Of a DNA stretch of 36,435 bases, positions 36,375 to 36,435 are shown one piece after another; within the stretch, counting starts at the first letter, position 1, and every line of letters begins with the position of its first letter. Position numbers and translations under genes: made by a program. The stretch covers positions 1 through 36,435 of the forward strand of contig CBFGVX010000024.1 in NCBI GenBank assembly GCA_965652425.1. The letters are read 5' to 3'. The notes under the pieces are model-generated. The model did not search any database. It was not told the origin of the DNA and saw nothing but the letters and a program-made list of their open reading frames with translations. This stretch comes from JANSXG01 sp965652425 (GTDB taxonomy: Bacteria; Planctomycetota; Phycisphaerae; Phycisphaerales; UBA1924).

Positions 36375-36435
36375 CCTTCAGGAAGGGCTCGATCCTGTTC
36401 GGTGTGATGCTGGTTGTTGTGCTCGCCACGCTGGT
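36371..36435 (+). CDS. gspK: type II secretion minor pseudopilin GspK-like, 5' part only
   Basis: Only the first 21 codons are in the window. They read MTFRKG followed by SILFGVMLVVVLATL, a short basic leader with a possible prepilin-peptidase site after Gly6 and a hydrophobic helix. Position 5 of the mature part is not Glu, a known trait of GspK. ATG 36371 overlaps the gspJ stop (ATGA). The position after gspJ supports GspK; the rest of the gene is off the right edge. Confidence 0.75.
   Translation, partial: MTFRKGSILFGVMLVVVLATL

Noticed and set aside
1..36435. Defence island, prophage, CRISPR or mobile element
   Set aside because: No integrase, transposase, Cas, restriction or toxin-antitoxin type protein and no spaced direct repeats were seen; every well-supported reading frame is either housekeeping, envelope-related or an isolated unknown.

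Overview
This window is a GC-rich, gene-dense bacterial chromosome segment with 36 protein genes, the last of them cut by the window edge. I see no tRNA, rRNA, CRISPR array, insertion sequence or phage gene. The gene set fits a Planctomycetota bacterium, most likely of the class Phycisphaerae: a fibro-slime domain exoprotein, a YdjY-domain protein, system II cytochrome c maturation (ResB/CcsA) with large periplasmic parts, a free DsbD-type alpha domain, a tandem 6-pyruvoyl-tetrahydropterin-synthase-fold protein, and lipid A/heptose genes. The taxon is inferred from content; no marker gene was compared.

Layout. 1-3.4 kb: trmD and rplS, a terminator, a YdjY-domain secreted protein, and a convergent HtrA-type protease. 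3.4-6.6 kb (minus): panB and an alpha-glucan phosphorylase with its own terminator. 6.9-11.1 kb (plus): resB and ccsA, overlapping by 4 nt. 11.1-14.1 kb (minus): a lipoprotein coupled to nadB, and a DinB-fold protein. 14.2-17.0 kb (plus): purN, a DUF502 membrane protein, then hpf-ptsN-ptsH, a cluster resembling the proteobacterial rpoN operon without rpoN and rapZ. 17.0-18.4 kb (minus): murA. 18.6-21.9 kb: the fibro-slime protein, a rhodanese-fold lipoprotein without the catalytic Cys, a DsbD-alpha protein and a secreted peroxiredoxin-like protein. 21.9-23.9 kb: a small membrane protein and an Asp/Glu racemase-fold protein (minus), and an HscB-type J protein (plus). 24.0-29.2 kb (minus): a tightly overlapping run waaF/C-maf-lpxK-hldE-nadC for lipid A/core sugars plus housekeeping. 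29.3-36.4 kb: a type II secretion locus split in two, with gspE on minus and gspF-G-H-I-J-K on plus, separated by a queD-like gene and a glutathione peroxidase lipoprotein.

How it works together. Several units serve the envelope: peptidoglycan (murA), lipid A/core (lpxK, hldE, heptosyltransferase), protein export (Gsp pseudopilus, ATPase and inner-membrane platform), periplasmic quality control (HtrA) and periplasmic thiol/haem chemistry (ResB/CcsA, DsbD-alpha, peroxiredoxin-like, Gpx). NAD synthesis is represented by nadB and nadC at separate places. The PTS proteins have no sugar permease nearby, so a regulatory role is likely.

I found no obvious new defence or mobile system. The most interesting signal is regulatory: a recurring -10-like hexamer (mostly TAnnCT) lies 5-9 nt before the start codon of many genes that lack a Shine-Dalgarno sequence, which suggests leaderless mRNAs. 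Genes with a clear GGAG-type site mostly either have the hexamer further upstream or sit inside an operon.
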